A stretch of DNA of 64,000 nucleotides, taken from NCBI RefSeq assembly GCF_050436995.1, contig NC_134745.1, forward strand, positions 10,912,001 to 10,976,000. The letters are read 5' to 3'. Each line of letters starts with the position of its first letter. Within the stretch, counting starts at the first letter, position 1. Shown here piece after piece: positions 1 through 12,905 of this stretch. This stretch comes from Anticarsia gemmatalis. Lineage: Eukaryota; Arthropoda; Insecta; Lepidoptera; Erebidae. Position numbers and translations under genes: made by a program. Below the pieces are notes generated by a model. That model saw only the letters and a program-made list of their open reading frames with translations. It made no database searches and was not told the DNA's origin.

Positions 1-1269
1 TTTTTCGTCCACCCAACTCATATTAAGACGTCTAGACTGCTCATCAATTTAGAAGATAACTCCTAACGGCATCATTATTGGCATCTGTCGATACTCCTTC
101 ATTGGTATGGTGATTTTCAAGGGCGTATTGATTCAGATGAAGACATTTGAATGACATTTTGGGCATGCACGCTATCGACAGGGGTAAGGGTCATGTCCGC
201 TTGATTGGTAACAATTTCGCGTCAATTAACATCGCAGTGGAGCGGGTCCGCTGTCCATTGTGCTTCAAATTATCCTTATTGGTTCCTCATTCCGAGTGAG
301 TCGAGCCCATCTACGCTGGTATTATTCCGCAGCTATTGTTGAAAATTGAAGACGTCGGCGTCGTCCACTGAATAGCAAGTGACAATCAATTGAAACGACG
401 ACATAAAGGATTTAATAAAACGTTTACTTTCGATAAGTCTCAATAGAGCGTATGATATACAATAATATACATACATACATACATAGTTCTGAATGGCTCA
501 CTTGTTATTGTAATGGGTGTGACATTACGTAGTACAATTACAGTTGCATTTGATAATTTGATACATTATAATACTTCTGTTATGGCAACAACAGAATTCC
601 TTACTTTACCTTTATGGTATTGTAATACAAGTGTCTTCATGCCTTTTCAAGAAATATAGTTTCATATTCGCGGTGATTGGCCTCTTTGCTATGAATTATG
701 TTTATACAAGTAACTCGTGTTAATTTTTTAATACAATCTGCCACCTTTTTCAATTATAAGCTAAGGGTTTAGATAAGATTATCCGCCCTTAATGCAATTA
801 AATTTAATATGAAACAATTACTCATAATACGCAGTCATGTTTTATGTATACTTAAATGATGATTAGATATGAGGGTTCTTGGCTACCCCCTTTCATAGGA
901 GACTAACAATACCTATTAGGTGGAAACATGAACGTATTTAAACGTCACTGCTCATTATTTCGGATACAATACTGCCTCCGATAGTTGAAAAGACGGATCC
1001 AACATTTTTGACAAAATTGAATTATACATATTGCCGAAATCTGCAAAAAAGGCGCACCTGCCTCTATGTCGCTCTTTTACGATTACAGCTTAGCGAAATA
1101 AAGCGCTTTTGAAAGCGACTTTACACCTTTTTTTAAGATTAAAAAAATTTTGTCTCCGTTTCTTCTTATTCTTAAATGCGACTTAGAATAAGTGAAAAAC
1201 ATTCTCATATATTTATTTTAGTTTTCCAAATGATATTACAATAAACGTTTGTGTTATTATTTATTTCAG
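1..1269. other. Left-edge sequence upstream of truncated rost copy
   Basis: No exon supported. If the leftmost rost gene has its first exon nearby, this is intron 1, but no segment here encodes the membrane stretch ending in the L-T-H-W-G type motif found in the other first exons. About the first 400 bases are less AT-rich than the rest. A short (CATA)n tract lies near 468-485. The first exon is probably left of the window. Confidence 0.5.
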
Positions 1270-2635
1270 CATGTGAAGAGGATGAGATCCCGATTCCTTT
1301 GAGCCGGCGCGTGCGCACTCCGCTACTGTGTCGTTCTTATTGGCTCGCGCACAACATCGCTACCGACCTCGCCTTTGTCATCTCTCTCGTCTATTGGACC
1401 CTAGTACATGACCCTAGTATGTAAAAATTGTTATTATACTAGAACATATTATTATTAGCATTACATTTTTAAACCGAATTCTATACTAAATCATAGTTTT
1501 AAAAATATGTAGAGTCGGCTGTCAGTTACTATAAATTAATAGAATTATCAAATATCGCAATTTTTATTTTAATGCAGTTTAATTCGTACAGGTATTGCAA
1601 ATTAAATGTTAATGTTTCACAAAAAATATAATGTGTAGTGTTTTTGTAGTAATTGCTGTCGGCTCTAGCATTTTTAAGCGCCTACTGAAATAAATTTAGC
1701 TAACAGTTGCGTACGAGTATTACCCAATTGCCTATTAACTGAGCTTATTAAACTACTTCTTATTCATTATTTTATTTTATTTCCAAAAAGAGCGAAGAAT
1801 TTATAATAAATTGGCGATATGTAGCAACAGAAATCTGGTTTTTAATATTTACTACCACTGACGTTATACTTGTTTTATTTTACGCTGAACTTAAAATATG
1901 AACGTTTGAGTATATTATTATATGTGAATATTTCTATTACAGAAATCCATGAAATTAATGCTCTGAACATCTTGGTTCATGGCGGCAACTCGCTGCTCAT
2001 GCTTGTCGAGCTAGCAGTGACGGCGCACCCGGTGCGGGCCGCGCATGCGCTGTACAGCGCCGGCGCAGGCCTCGCGTACGGAGTCTTCAGCGCCTTCTAC
2101 TGGGCCGTCGGAGGAACTGACCGCATCGGACTACCCGCTATATATCCAGCGCTAGACTGGAATAAACCTGGTAAATACTTTCCTAGTTGTCTTTGTGTTT
2201 AAGTACCTTTCTATTTAGTTGTTTTGCAGTTTTTTCATAATATGTAATCTGTAGAGTACCGAAAATGCATTGTAGCTGGACGTGCCTTTTCTATTATTTT
2301 TTAGATAGGTAATAATCACGGAGTCAATGTATCTTCATAGTTTGGCTGTCTGAAGACGCGAACTGCTCGAAAATCGCTCCCCATTAGAAAGCTCTACCTG
2401 AGCGAAATGTACGAGACACACATCATTCCAATGAACCGTAAGCCCGAGAAAAAGGTCGTCATATTAATGCAGAGTTCCACTTGCAGGCTCAGCGTTCGGG
2501 TTCGTGTCTCTGTGCGCGGTGGTGATGGTGTTCGCGCACGCGCTCGCGACGTGCTGTGCGGCGGCGCGCGCCCGCCTGGCGCGGCACGTGCGGGCGCGGC
2601 GCGGCTCCGAGCGCCTCACGCTGCCCACGCACTGA
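1270..2635 (+). CDS. Rolling stone-like membrane protein, 5'-truncated (rost copy 1)
   Basis: Visible coding exons are 1270-1416, 1943-2170 and 2487-2635 (stop TGA 2633-2635). The first joins an unseen exon in phase 1, as second exons do in the paralogues. The second encodes the family's helix with a conserved HGGNS motif, a second hydrophobic helix and the GGTD...IYPALDW segment. The last encodes a hydrophobic helix and a basic Arg-rich tail. Exon 1 is outside the window or lost. The gene structure is odd: paralogues have an intron just after the GG-x-D-P motif, but here the reading frame runs through, and a different intron follows DWNKPG (donor after 2170). About seven residues present in paralogues between KPG and the last helix are missing, so a small exon may have been overlooked or the last junction may be imperfect. 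The GC-rich last exon differs in codon use from its surroundings. Family: rost, multi-pass membrane proteins named for a Drosophila myoblast-fusion gene. Confidence 0.7.
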
Positions 2636-2952
2636 ACACACTCAAAACGTCACTAGCATCACGCACTCCACTACTCCTCCCGGGGGGCATACGCTAGAAC
2701 CCGCACGAGTCGACGCACTGGGCGACTTCGCAACGGCCGGTCCATTAATCCTTATAAGACTTCGCCACTCAGATTTGGACTATAGTCCACTGAGCTATAC
2801 AGAGGATGACGGCTTAACGTAACGCCACGGCTAGAGCAGCGTCGTGCTGATCGTGTGCCCTTTATTATAAGGGTCTTATTTTTAAAAAGAATATCGTCTC
2901 CACCCGCACGAATTTTAACGTATGCCCCTCAACTCTACCTGTCACTTCGATA

Positions 2953-2958
2953 AATAAA
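2953..2958 (+). terminator. Poly(A) signal AATAAA of rost copy 1
   Basis: First AATAAA after the stop codon at 2635, giving a 3' UTR of a little over 300 bases. Inferred from the hexamer only. Confidence 0.4.
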
Positions 2959-4718
2959 TAAGTTATGCGCACACGGGGTGAACGACAGTTGCTAGTGACT
3001 TGGACATTTTTAAATGACATTTATTATATTTCTTATTGGACTCTGGAGATTTGGCTGCTGCAAAAAAACTAATACTAAACGATGCTGTTTGTTGAAATAT
3101 CGTAGAGTCAATGATGAGTCGACATTTTTCTATGCAGTGCGCGCAGACAAAAATAAATCTAGTGATGTATCTTTCAAATTAGTAGCTCTTTACTAAATAT
3201 AAGTAACTTGTGCGCTTTTCGAGTCAAACCGCGTTCATAAGATTGTGAATTGTACACAATTATTAGTAACAATTTATTAAAATATCGATATAATCGTTGA
3301 CGCTGTTAGCCCCAAATTATATCTTACTTGTGTGGTCACAGTAAATAAGAGAAGTAGCCTAATTTGAGTGCTTTTTTGCTCAACTTACAATACCATATTT
3401 TACAGCACAGAGAAAAATATAGCATTAGTTTGTGTGTCATATAATCATATGTAATATAGGACATTATAAGAATGGCGGCGTAGGAGTTATCATTGTAACT
3501 GAACGGACTGTGTGTAAGCAATATTACAATTGTGTTTTGTGGACAGACTACACGTCGGCAATTGTACGTTTTGCTATGAAACTACAAAACGAATATCATA
3601 AGTTGCCAGTGTGTATAACTTAGTAAATGTATACTACAGTATTTGAATGTGTATAGTATAAACGTCGACTTTATAACATTCCTATTTTTCCAAAGAATCA
3701 TAGCAATAAGTGTCGGTATGTTAGATCATTTAGTAATATGTAGGCGCACTCGTTTACTATTATAAATGTTTATAAAATAATATAATGTCCTGAAGGTATT
3801 ATTATGATAATATTTATTATGTTAAAGTAAAGCATTACGTTGTGAACTAAACAATAATTATTCAAAGCTACGTTGCAGCCTCTGAGGATTTAATTATGTT
3901 GATTTTTTACTATGAAAAAATGGAGAGGCACACAGATCCCATTTTGAAATATTTGATTAAAATTGCTATTGACATCAGATAAAGCAAGCTTAAAGGACCC
4001 AATGAGGGTAAGGCCATGTGGTGCGGTATTTAAGACCCTCGTTCGTCCAGAACTCCAAAGACTTCTTCTACCTACTTGGCTTGCTGACAAAGAATGCTAC
4101 AAAATGTTGTTGCTTCCTTGAGGCTGTTTGAGGCCACCAACTACGTGGCTCTTATAATTCTAAGTATTTGTACCCAGTGAAGGTTAAGCATAGGTCAATT
4201 AATTTGTATTAATGTGCGTAATAAAGTGTCGTTTGTAATTTTATTATCGTTTGTTTAGTCCACAATGTAATGTTAGAATCGTGGCGGCTTGATAAAAATA
4301 TAATGCGCAATTTATATCATTTAGTCATTACTCAAATTGTGATATTTATGTATTTATAAAACATATTTTTAATATAATTATGTACTAAATTCATTGCATC
4401 AGTATCGTTACTCGTGAACACTTTCAGTGACCAAAGAGTAGCATGAATATGCGTTGTTCTGCTTCAATATTAGACTTGGTAATTCGTGAATGGTAATGAA
4501 TGGCGACCTCACCTTTTGTCAACTTATACAGTCAAACAAAAATATGTATGAGTGTTAATTAGTCCAATACAAATATGACTTTGACACCATAATGTTGCGA
4601 ATTGTGTTTGATGGTCGTATAATATTATACATTCTATTAACATAAGACGTTCTATCTCTATTGCATTTTACCATATTTAGCTCTTATACAGTCGAGTATG
4701 GGAGTTATTTATTGACTG

Positions 4719-4850
4719 TTGTGCCACAGTGTAAATGTAGAGTCAGTGAACTTAGTACAATTTCAGCCAATGCATTTTCTCTCACGCGTCAGAAGTTTGT
4801 AAGATAAAGGATAATGTTCGCTCTGGGTTTACTATTTACACTGTGGTGAC
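4719..4850. mobile_element. Small MITE with CACAGTGTAAAT terminal repeats
   Basis: The left end carries CCACAGTGTAAAT and the right end ATTTACACTGTGG, an inverted pair of at least 12 bases about 130 bp apart, with no coding capacity between. The arrangement fits a miniature inverted-repeat transposon. No clear target duplication was identified, so the superfamily is open. Confidence 0.45.
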
Positions 4851-6205
4851 TTTGAGTTGACAGCAGCGCTCTCTGAAGATTGACGGGGTCTGTAGTGGTA
4901 GAGATGTGCAGTTTTGTAAAACATTCCTGCCTAACGAAACGTATGTAGGATCTGCATTTATGTTAGCGAATACCTACTTGTAGTGATTAAACGTAGGAAA
5001 TAGTGATATGAATCGTTCCTAGCCTTAATTATAAAAATCGGACAAATGCTGTGATGCAATGTTTCTTTTAATGTATTATTGTTAATTGATAAGCAATAAG
5101 AGACTTGTATCTCAATGACGTTGTAAGCAATAATTTTATTATTATGGAATTGTAATGGACTGTAATCTCTCTCGTTATAAATATCATATGTTTTTAAGTA
5201 TTAAAACACGAGATCCCTACACGAATTTCTATTTCAGTCTATTTATGAAATTTGCCGTGCAATTATTTATTATTAATATTACCTATTTTAAACTTATGAA
5301 ACCACACATTTGGCGAAAACAACTGGAACGGGATCTGGTCATATCGTATTATATTCAATGTAATTAATCGTGATAATAAAAATAAAGTTATTAATTTTCA
5401 CATAGAATGTTGTTTTTGTGAGCATCCATTGACCCGTTTGTGCATGAAATGTAGCGTGATCTTGATGAAGGTGAGATAATGTATGCAAAAAATGTCATCA
5501 GACTGGCCGACGATGCATGAATGAACAGATAACTGAGTGAGTTGTATGATCGCGTGTACTCGCCTGGAACGTGACGGCTCCAGACGTACCACCTCGCCGA
5601 TAAACGTATACACCCACTCAAATTAAACGCAACACATTCACCATATCATCACTAAACTTATCTGCATAATAAATTTGATTTGAATAAAGCGTTTTCTAAA
5701 ACACGAAATCATGCTAAGCATAAAGAAGAACTTCTAAATAATATACTCATGATAAAGAAATATCTAAATCAACTGAAAAATTGATTAAGAAACAGCCTCT
5801 AAAAACTAACAAAATTTAGTGGCACTAACTAAACTACTTATGTGAAAAAATATCATTATTTAAGTAGGTACCTACCCACTAACAGTGAAATACGATTCAA
5901 ATCAAATACTTCTGCTAATTGTTAATTATTATCCGCAAATATGTATGTGACAAGATCATAGGTACATATACCTATATAACAGTATGTGACTTAATGTGAC
6001 CAGTCTTTGTCCTGTATTTGTACCTACATTCAAATGACCATATTATAATGTATGTACTAATTACTCATATACATATAGTATTATATTACATTGCTAACAT
6101 AGTTTTAACCTAGTTTTATTACACTAAGCAGCAAAAAATGTAGCGAGGATATGTGAAATGTCGTTAACTATACATATTATCTCATAATGATCGTTTGCCT
6201 TAGAC

Positions 6206-6360
6206 CAGTGGTTCGTAACCAGTATTCCGCGAGTGATTTTAAAATCAAAGATTTTCAGGATGATTATTACACTTTATTTTTAATATGCTGACATAGGGGT
6301 GCCTCCTAACAAGAATATTATAAAAGTGGTCCCGGACTAAGAAAAGGATGGGAACCCCTG
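6206..6360. mobile_element. hAT-like MITE with 8-bp target duplication
   Basis: The element starts CAGTGGTTCGTAACC and ends GGATGGGAACCCCTG, which read as imperfect terminal inverted repeats of the CAGNGGTTC type common in hAT-derived MITEs. It is flanked by CCTTAGAC on the left (6198-6205) and CGTTAGAC on the right (6361-6368), an 8-bp duplication with 7 of 8 bases matching, as expected for hAT insertion. It is 155 bp and non-coding. Confidence 0.6.
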
Positions 6361-6479
6361 CGTTAGACGAACAACTAAATACTTGCGTAGAATATTAACT
6401 AAGAATTCTTAACAGAGTGGCGTTTTTTAATAAAAACAAATAAGAGGTTGTGAGTGACCTATCTGAGTATATTTTTGAT

Positions 6480-6605
6480 AGAGCACGGTGGCCTGGCTGA
6501 GCGGCAGGTGGCCTTAGCTCGCAGCATCCACCACGAAGGCGCAGAGCAGTTAGTCGCGCGGCACCCGCGCGCTGTATCACGCGCACGCGCATTGCGTGCC
6601 TCACA
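6480..6605. other. GC-rich patch of unknown nature
   Basis: About 125 bases rich in G, C and CpG stand out in AT-rich surroundings. Both strands have a short open frame across it, which is what GC richness alone produces. It could be a CpG-rich promoter or untranslated exon of the cluster, or a fossil of a repeat. No function can be assigned. Confidence 0.3.
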
Positions 6606-7552
6606 CTATTCTCGTTTTGAACCGCGAACCGCGTATTCTAACGACTGTCGTTTGATATTGAAAATAATATTTGTCTATGACTCAAAATTCTATTGTGTGG
6701 TCAGTGTGTGAACAAAATTAAATAAACGTGGTACGTATTATGTTTAGTAAAAATTCTTAAAAAGTCTTCTCTTTATGTAATTATTTCGAACAGCAAGTGT
6801 GTAATTATTTTAATTAAGTACATACAGTATAGTTAATTGGAAAAATAAGACATAAATGCTTCAAACTATTTTAATGAGAGATCAGGCAGGTAAGCAATAT
6901 TATGGGATCGATGAGTTAACGCTCGATTATTTGTCCGTTCGTATTGTATATTGTTATCACTTCATGACGCGAATATAAAAAAATGAGGTAACTAACTAAA
7001 AAAAAAATAATGATTAGTTTCGTGAAAATATGAAAATTTACCGTACAATCAAATCTAATCACAAACATAATGTTGATGCTCCATTTTTGTAAAATAAACA
7101 TATAATTTTACCTTCCTCGCTGGCTCATACAAATGCTTAATCAGATATTCTAAATAATTACCCGAATGGGTACTACTATAATCGTTCTACTACTTATAAT
7201 CGTTCATTAACCACGATAGGTCAACTAGTTGCTACTTGTAGTACTCGTATGTTAAATAGATATCAAGCGGAAGTCCTCGACCCAATCTATGTATAGGCTC
7301 GTATTAAAATGCCTACTCACTTAGAAGGCAATTTTTGAAAGGATCAATCGATCAATTTAAAACTAAGAAGGTGAAATATATTTAAATAGAAACCAGGTAA
7401 TATTTTATAAATAGAGGAGGAAATATAAATCGCAACGAGCAATATTTTATCCGGGGTATTATAGATTACGACAATTAAATAGTCATATTGATGTATTATC
7501 TAATATTATAGCTAATTTAATGAATAGATTAATTATCTGCAATTCAATACTA

Positions 7553-7760
7553 ATATACATACATACACACATACATAATGTCACACCTTTTTTCCATAAG
7601 GGCAGGCATAAACCAGAGAACGACAAATATTATACATGCGATAATAACCACGACAATCGTAATATTTACTTGAGTGGTAGACCAAATCTTTGAATTGGCT
7701 GAAAAAATGTGTAGGCAGGCAGAACCTCAGGAAAGAGCTCTATACTTTTCACAGACTTTA
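7553..7760. repeat. Dispersed repeat beginning with (CATA)n, copy 1
   Basis: A (CATA)n run is followed by text meaning roughly 'TCACACCTTTTTTCCATAAG' and 'GGGCAGGCATAAACCAGAGA'. The same order recurs at 26658-26730, and reversed near 29075-29140. Repeats with this layout are abundant in lepidopteran genomes and are probably retroposon-derived. The right boundary is approximate. Confidence 0.45.
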
Positions 7761-9092
7761 TCATGATTTATCATCGATGTACAAATAAACCTCAGTGTTA
7801 AAATCAGGTCTTCCTATTATAAAATTTGAGGGATGATGCGGTAGCCCTGGTCTAATCATACAAGATGTAGTAAGTCGGTATAAGCGGTATTGGTTAAATA
7901 CTATAATATTTATATCTTTACTTGGAATCTTGAGAGGCTTCAGTCTGTATACAAAATTTGAGACTCGGCATCCTCCTTAAATCTGATTAAAAGAACTTTA
8001 ATTCCTGCAAATTTTCCAAACGACATCTCGTTCACTGATATATCAAATTAAGTATAATTTCTTTAACACACGCAATTTGAAAAGGCAGTCAGTCAAAAAA
8101 ACGATAGTATCTTAGGAATTGAAACCTTAAAACTCAGATCCGTGCGAGAAAAACGAATAATTTAACTATTCTAAGGACGTATTTAATGATGCAGGTCTAA
8201 ATTTCCTTTAGACAAACTGCAAGATTAATATAGTATACGTACTGACGGAAATCTGGGAGACGTGCCAATAAAATATTGGCAACACTCGGGAGCATTCCTG
8301 TGCAATCAACATCCACTCATAATAAATTAAATTGCACACATTATTTATAGGTAGTACAAAAAAATACTGACGTGGGATTAAACAAAACGGAAAATAAACA
8401 TGAGGTATAAATAGAAGTCATTCAGTTTTTTCACACACCGTCCTTCTGGGGACATTTGCCTCTTTTGGAGCACTGTCGTCAAACTTTACTTAGGGATAAA
8501 ATATTTGAAGATGCCTTAACGGCTTTTGTCATTTAGTTATCACTAGCACGAATTATTCCACTACAAATAGTTCGCCTGTTAATTCTTACATCTGAAATTG
8601 TATCTTAGTAGAAATAAACTGTACTAGTTTTCCTGAAAATATAAGCATCCGATTCTCTGTCGATCCAGATTGTAAAACAATCTATGCACAATTTTTCACG
8701 AAAATTCATATGTCTGCCATTTTGCATGAAAGATTAGATAACAAGATACTCATACATCTGTACAATCTTACGCATTTGACTCTATAATCTTAGTACTCTA
8801 TTGACTAGGAGGTACTATTCTAATCTAGATAGAATTAGTCTACGTCTCTGATGGTACGTTATTCAATACGTCAATAAACGCGTATAAATGTAGCTCGGAG
8901 ACAGTGCTATGACCTATCTCTACGTTAGCTATTGCGCTCACTAGCATCTACTTTGTCTAGGCGGAATGTGCTTCTATTCTTAGTGCGATGCAAGTCGATA
9001 TGATTTGCACGTCATGATGTACTAGTGTATATAAACATATACTAAACGAGTCGCTTTAATTTATGTATATTAGAGTAATCTAATCGTGTGGT

Positions 9093-9310
9093 TAGTGCCC
9101 AACCTAGTGTTTAAGTTGTTCAAACCGCCAAAAGATCTTTGACGCGGCTTAACGACAGTTATCTTAATTGATAACATCTGGTACCGACTTTTTACGGTCG
9201 GAGATTCTCAGTTGGAATATCAATAAGCAGTCACCCACCTGTGTAATGACTGCGTCAAACGTTGCTTAACCTATAGATCGTTTACCGATTGGTGAGCGCA
9301 ACTGGGTATA
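9093..9310. repeat. Dispersed retroposon-like repeat, copy 1
   Basis: This 218-bp stretch is clearly similar over its whole length to 28105-28333 in the same orientation, including the shared blocks CAACCTAGTG, GTTGTTCAA, GGCTTAACGAC and GATCGTTTACCG. It is non-coding. I take it for a SINE- or LINE-tail-like repeat; the family name is not known to me. Confidence 0.5.
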
Positions 9311-11178
9311 AGCTACCTAATGTCGCTTAGCGAATCGTCTAAAGTGTTCTATGAAAAGTTACTTGTTGCTTAGAATATAATGTATCGATACTGTAATTTA
9401 TGTAAGTTACATTGTTAACTAATCTTACGACATCCACGGAATAAAGTGAATTTAGTAATCATAGGATATTTTGTACTATATCCTTAATGTTATTAGCAAT
9501 CGTTCAGGTACCGTGAGCGACGCGCATCCTGAAGGTTAGGATAATGAATGAGCGTTTTCCTCAGTTTCTAAAATGACCTTGAAATAATTTTCCACGTAGC
9601 GTGCTAACAGCTGTGCATTTAAGGATGTTGTAGGCCGGCACGAACATCAACAAACAACCAAACATAAATCCACTTTATGACGTACGGACAAGACGACTTA
9701 GCATATTAGGCAAAGCTTGTTGTTTAGGTACTGAACCCATAACACATACAGCTTAACAACTTTAGTGCTTAACTTAAGTTGGTATTAACGACAAAATTCT
9801 TATTGTTTGAATTTAGAAATGGTATTCACCGTAAAATTGCCGTCCCATTGGTAACGTTGATCACCACCGTAAAAAAATTTGCTAGACCTACTTACAAGTA
9901 TTGCCATAGACGCGCTTTCAAGTTACACAAATATTATGATACAGGGATTGTGATATTTTCCGTCAAGACTTTGAATTGTGACGCACAAATGAAGAGGTAT
10001 AAAACTTTATATTTATTTTAATGATTACTTACTAACAGACGTCAGCTGCCTTTAATTCGTCTCCAAAACGTATAAAACACGTAAAAACTGGCTTTGATAA
10101 GTTTCTAGAATCCATCATAAAAATATTATACATTTTATTACTTTTAAATTTAAATTCAGGATAATTAATTTAAAATAAGACTCATAACAATGTGTATTGT
10201 TGTGTCCATTGTGTGTGTTTCGTGGACAATAATATTTGGTTAAATAAGGAAAACAAAAATGTCATTTTTGCTTTATACAATATAAAATATTTTGCACATT
10301 CTCGCTTGATACAATTTAAAAGCTGAATATTATACTGACACTTACATTAGGTACCTATATAAAGTCTTTGTTATGATAAAGAACATTAACAAAAACATGT
10401 CTATCACAAGCAAAGAATAATTAATCTAATCTCATGTTAATTTCGTAGGTTTGAACAACATTGTTAAAATATTCTAAATATGAATAATGTTGAATAATTT
10501 TTAACGTGTTTAATTGTTATATTTGTAATGTACTTAATGTACTATCTCTTAACAGGTGGGGACTATCGCCTTCGTAATTTAGATAATACATGAGTTTATT
10601 GACTTTTGTCTGTACGTATTGACAAGTGAGGTTCAATCAATTTGATTCTATGCAGCAGCTGCCTAACCAAACGGTCCTTCATGAAACCAATATTATAGCA
10701 ATTTCTTATTATCGTATAATCGCAAGCATTTTCATTATTTCTGTCACACGTGGGGATTTACGCAGTCATACAGTGTTTACCGAGGTTTGATTGTTATATG
10801 CGTTAGCCAGAATTTTCCAATGAAAATAAGTCAGTGACAAGCTTATTGCTAGACTTTTACGGTTCTTCCCTCGATATCAGTATCAGCTGGATTCAAGTCG
10901 ATTTGGCTTGAAACCTATCAACTCTCTTATCCTACCTCTCTCTAAATTAGTAACTAGAGGTAGTTATCAATTTTACACAGTAAATATAAAAAGACTTTAA
11001 CTCTAGAATCATCTTATCTCTCTCAAAATCCATTTGGCTCTGTCTTAACAATATTGCATAGTTTATAAAGCACTAACTGCGTAAGAACAAAACTACATTC
11101 GTAAGAACTAAAAGAAAAAAGCACAATAGTAAAGCAATCGTATGTAATAATGTTATCTACGCATTACTTATCTATACT

Positions 11179-11430
11179 TCTATACTAATATTATAAAGCT
11201 GAAGAGTTTGTTTGTTTGTTTGTTTGTTTGAACGCGCTAATCTCGGGAACTACTGGCCCGATTTGAAAAATTCTTTCAGTGTTAGATAGCCCATTTATCG
11301 AGGAAGGCTATAGGCTATATATCATCACGCTACGACCAATAGGAGCAGAGAAACAGTGAAAAATGTTACAAAAACGGGGAAAATTATGATTATCTTAAGT
11401 GACGCAAGCGAAGTTGCGCGGGTCAGCTAG
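11179..11430 (+). mobile_element. Non-autonomous Helitron A
   Basis: The element starts TCTATACTAATATTATAAAG, has a (TTTG)n tract, and ends with CGCAA-GCGAAG-TTGCG, a 5-bp stem hairpin, then CGGGTCAGCTAG next to T. The TC start, hairpin and CTAG end with no target duplication are Helitron hallmarks. Copies occur at 18640, 27266, 34225 and 52904. There is no coding capacity, so it would depend on a replicase-helicase supplied elsewhere. Confidence 0.7.
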
Positions 11431-12614
11431 TCACGTATATACATCATACTTTTACAAAATAAATGCCTATTAATTAAATAAGTGGATGTAATGTAGGTAG
11501 GTACATTTTGTAATCGTTCGTGAATTAAAATTGTAGTTGCACTTGTACGTGTGATAGTAAGGTTTAGAATTCATGGGTGCAGCGTTTCGTTCCACATAAT
11601 ATATTATGTAGGTCATTAGGCTGCGACTGCGCAACTCTATCGACCATTTGAACTTGAACTTGTAACTTGTGTTTACATTTACCGACACTTCGAGTCATTC
11701 ACTTATGTACCTGTTTTTCTACTTAACGCTTCAGTTTGTTATTTAATATAATTTATTGGCATTCTTAAGAATGTTGTAAAGTTCAGAGTTGAAAAAAGTA
11801 TTTAATCTTATACGGTAGTCTCAACTCAGTTTAAGGATGTATGATCAAATGATGGCTTGATAAAAAGTTCTGGTCTTTACTTTCCCTTCAATGACGTGCC
11901 AGTCTACTCTTTTCCAATCCTACAAATTTTATGATTTCATCACGCCGTGGAATCAGCATTTTTCTATGATAGGCATATAAATTTTATAATACATCATTTA
12001 ATATTATGATTAATTAATTAATCAAATTTTCCGGTGATAATACCGTCAGTTATTTTTAGGATTTCAGTGTAATTTGACCCTCTAATAACTAATATTATTG
12101 GTTAATAGTAGCAATAATAATTAGACAATTTAAAAAACAGATAAAAGCAAATTAAGTTATTAAAAAATATTGCAGTGGTAATAAATGTTACCTTGACTTT
12201 TACATGAATACGAAACGCAATCGATCGTTCTATGGCAAGTATGACCTCCGTGATTTGTTCAATTAAAGTAAATAGCCCTATACTATCAACCCATTACTTG
12301 TTTCTTACGTACAGTTGTTCACATACTCTGTATCTTGAGAGCCAACACTCTCTATTGACTGTAGCAGAGACAAAGCATCTTACTGGCTAGTGACTCGTCA
12401 TGGCCAATCAAACATATTCAAGATAATTTCATTTATTTTTATGGTAATTTTATGATTTTACCTTGTGTACAAACAAAGACGTAAATATGTTTTAATATCT
12501 TCATGTCCTTGTCCACAGCTCTACAAATATTTTGACGGCGAGTTCAAGATGTTATAAGCACACAAACAAACTTTAAGTTAAAAATCGATTAAAGTTCAAA
12601 GACAATCTGCCAAA

Positions 12615-12905
12615 ATGGTGCGGTGGTCCTGGAAGCAAGGCCTCAATTGCATCACGGGCATATTTGATAAGGACGAGAACGTGCTGTGTGAACCGTTCAC
12701 AAGATCATGTATCGGAAGAATATCTCCTTTATACTGGAGGATACCCATCCTTGTGTGGGCCCTCGTCATCATGATTTGGTCCGTGTCGTTCTTCTGGGGG
12801 CCGACAGAAATGTTTTTCCTGTACATGACGCACTGGGGACTCGGCTTCATAGTTCTGGAATCCACATTCGGCATATACGTCGCATCACAACGTAAAGGAT
12901 TAACA
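12615..12905 (+). CDS. Orphan rost-type first exon (alternative first exon or gene relic)
   Basis: An ATG in good context (CAAAATGG) opens 97 codons that end in phase 1 at the donor following 12905 or 12906 (ACAG/GTAACT), just as in other rost first exons. The exon encodes a cytosolic N-terminus of about 30 residues, a hydrophobic segment after LYWRI, a second one, and YMTHWG, the hallmark Thr-His-Trp-Gly motif. It lacks the S-C-W-Q motif of the other copies. No second, third or fourth exon is found before the next gene's own first exon at 15403. Since the phase fits, it could be spliced to 16559 as an alternative N-terminus of rost copy 2. Alternatively it is the remains of a gene that lost its other exons. 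The reading frame and donor are intact, which favours a working exon. Confidence 0.55.

Larger units (their letters stand above)
2636..12614. other. 10-kb gene-poor spacer
   Basis: I see no convincing protein exon. The open frames are short and look random. It holds a MITE with CACAGTGTAAAT ends (4719-4850), a hAT-like MITE (6206-6360), a GC-rich patch of unknown nature (about 6480-6605), two dispersed retroposon-like repeats (7553-7760 and 9093-9310) and a complete non-autonomous Helitron (11179-11430). The part nearest 12615 is probably the promoter and 5' UTR of the orphan rost first exon. Confidence 0.6.

Noticed and set aside
2407..2822. Two other frames over the last exon of rost copy 1
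   Set aside because: The helix and in-phase splice join are in a third frame starting at 2487. The others are by-products of GC richness.
9779..10021. 80-codon open frame in the 10-kb spacer
   Set aside because: No recognisable features and no repeat or exon neighbours; expected by chance.
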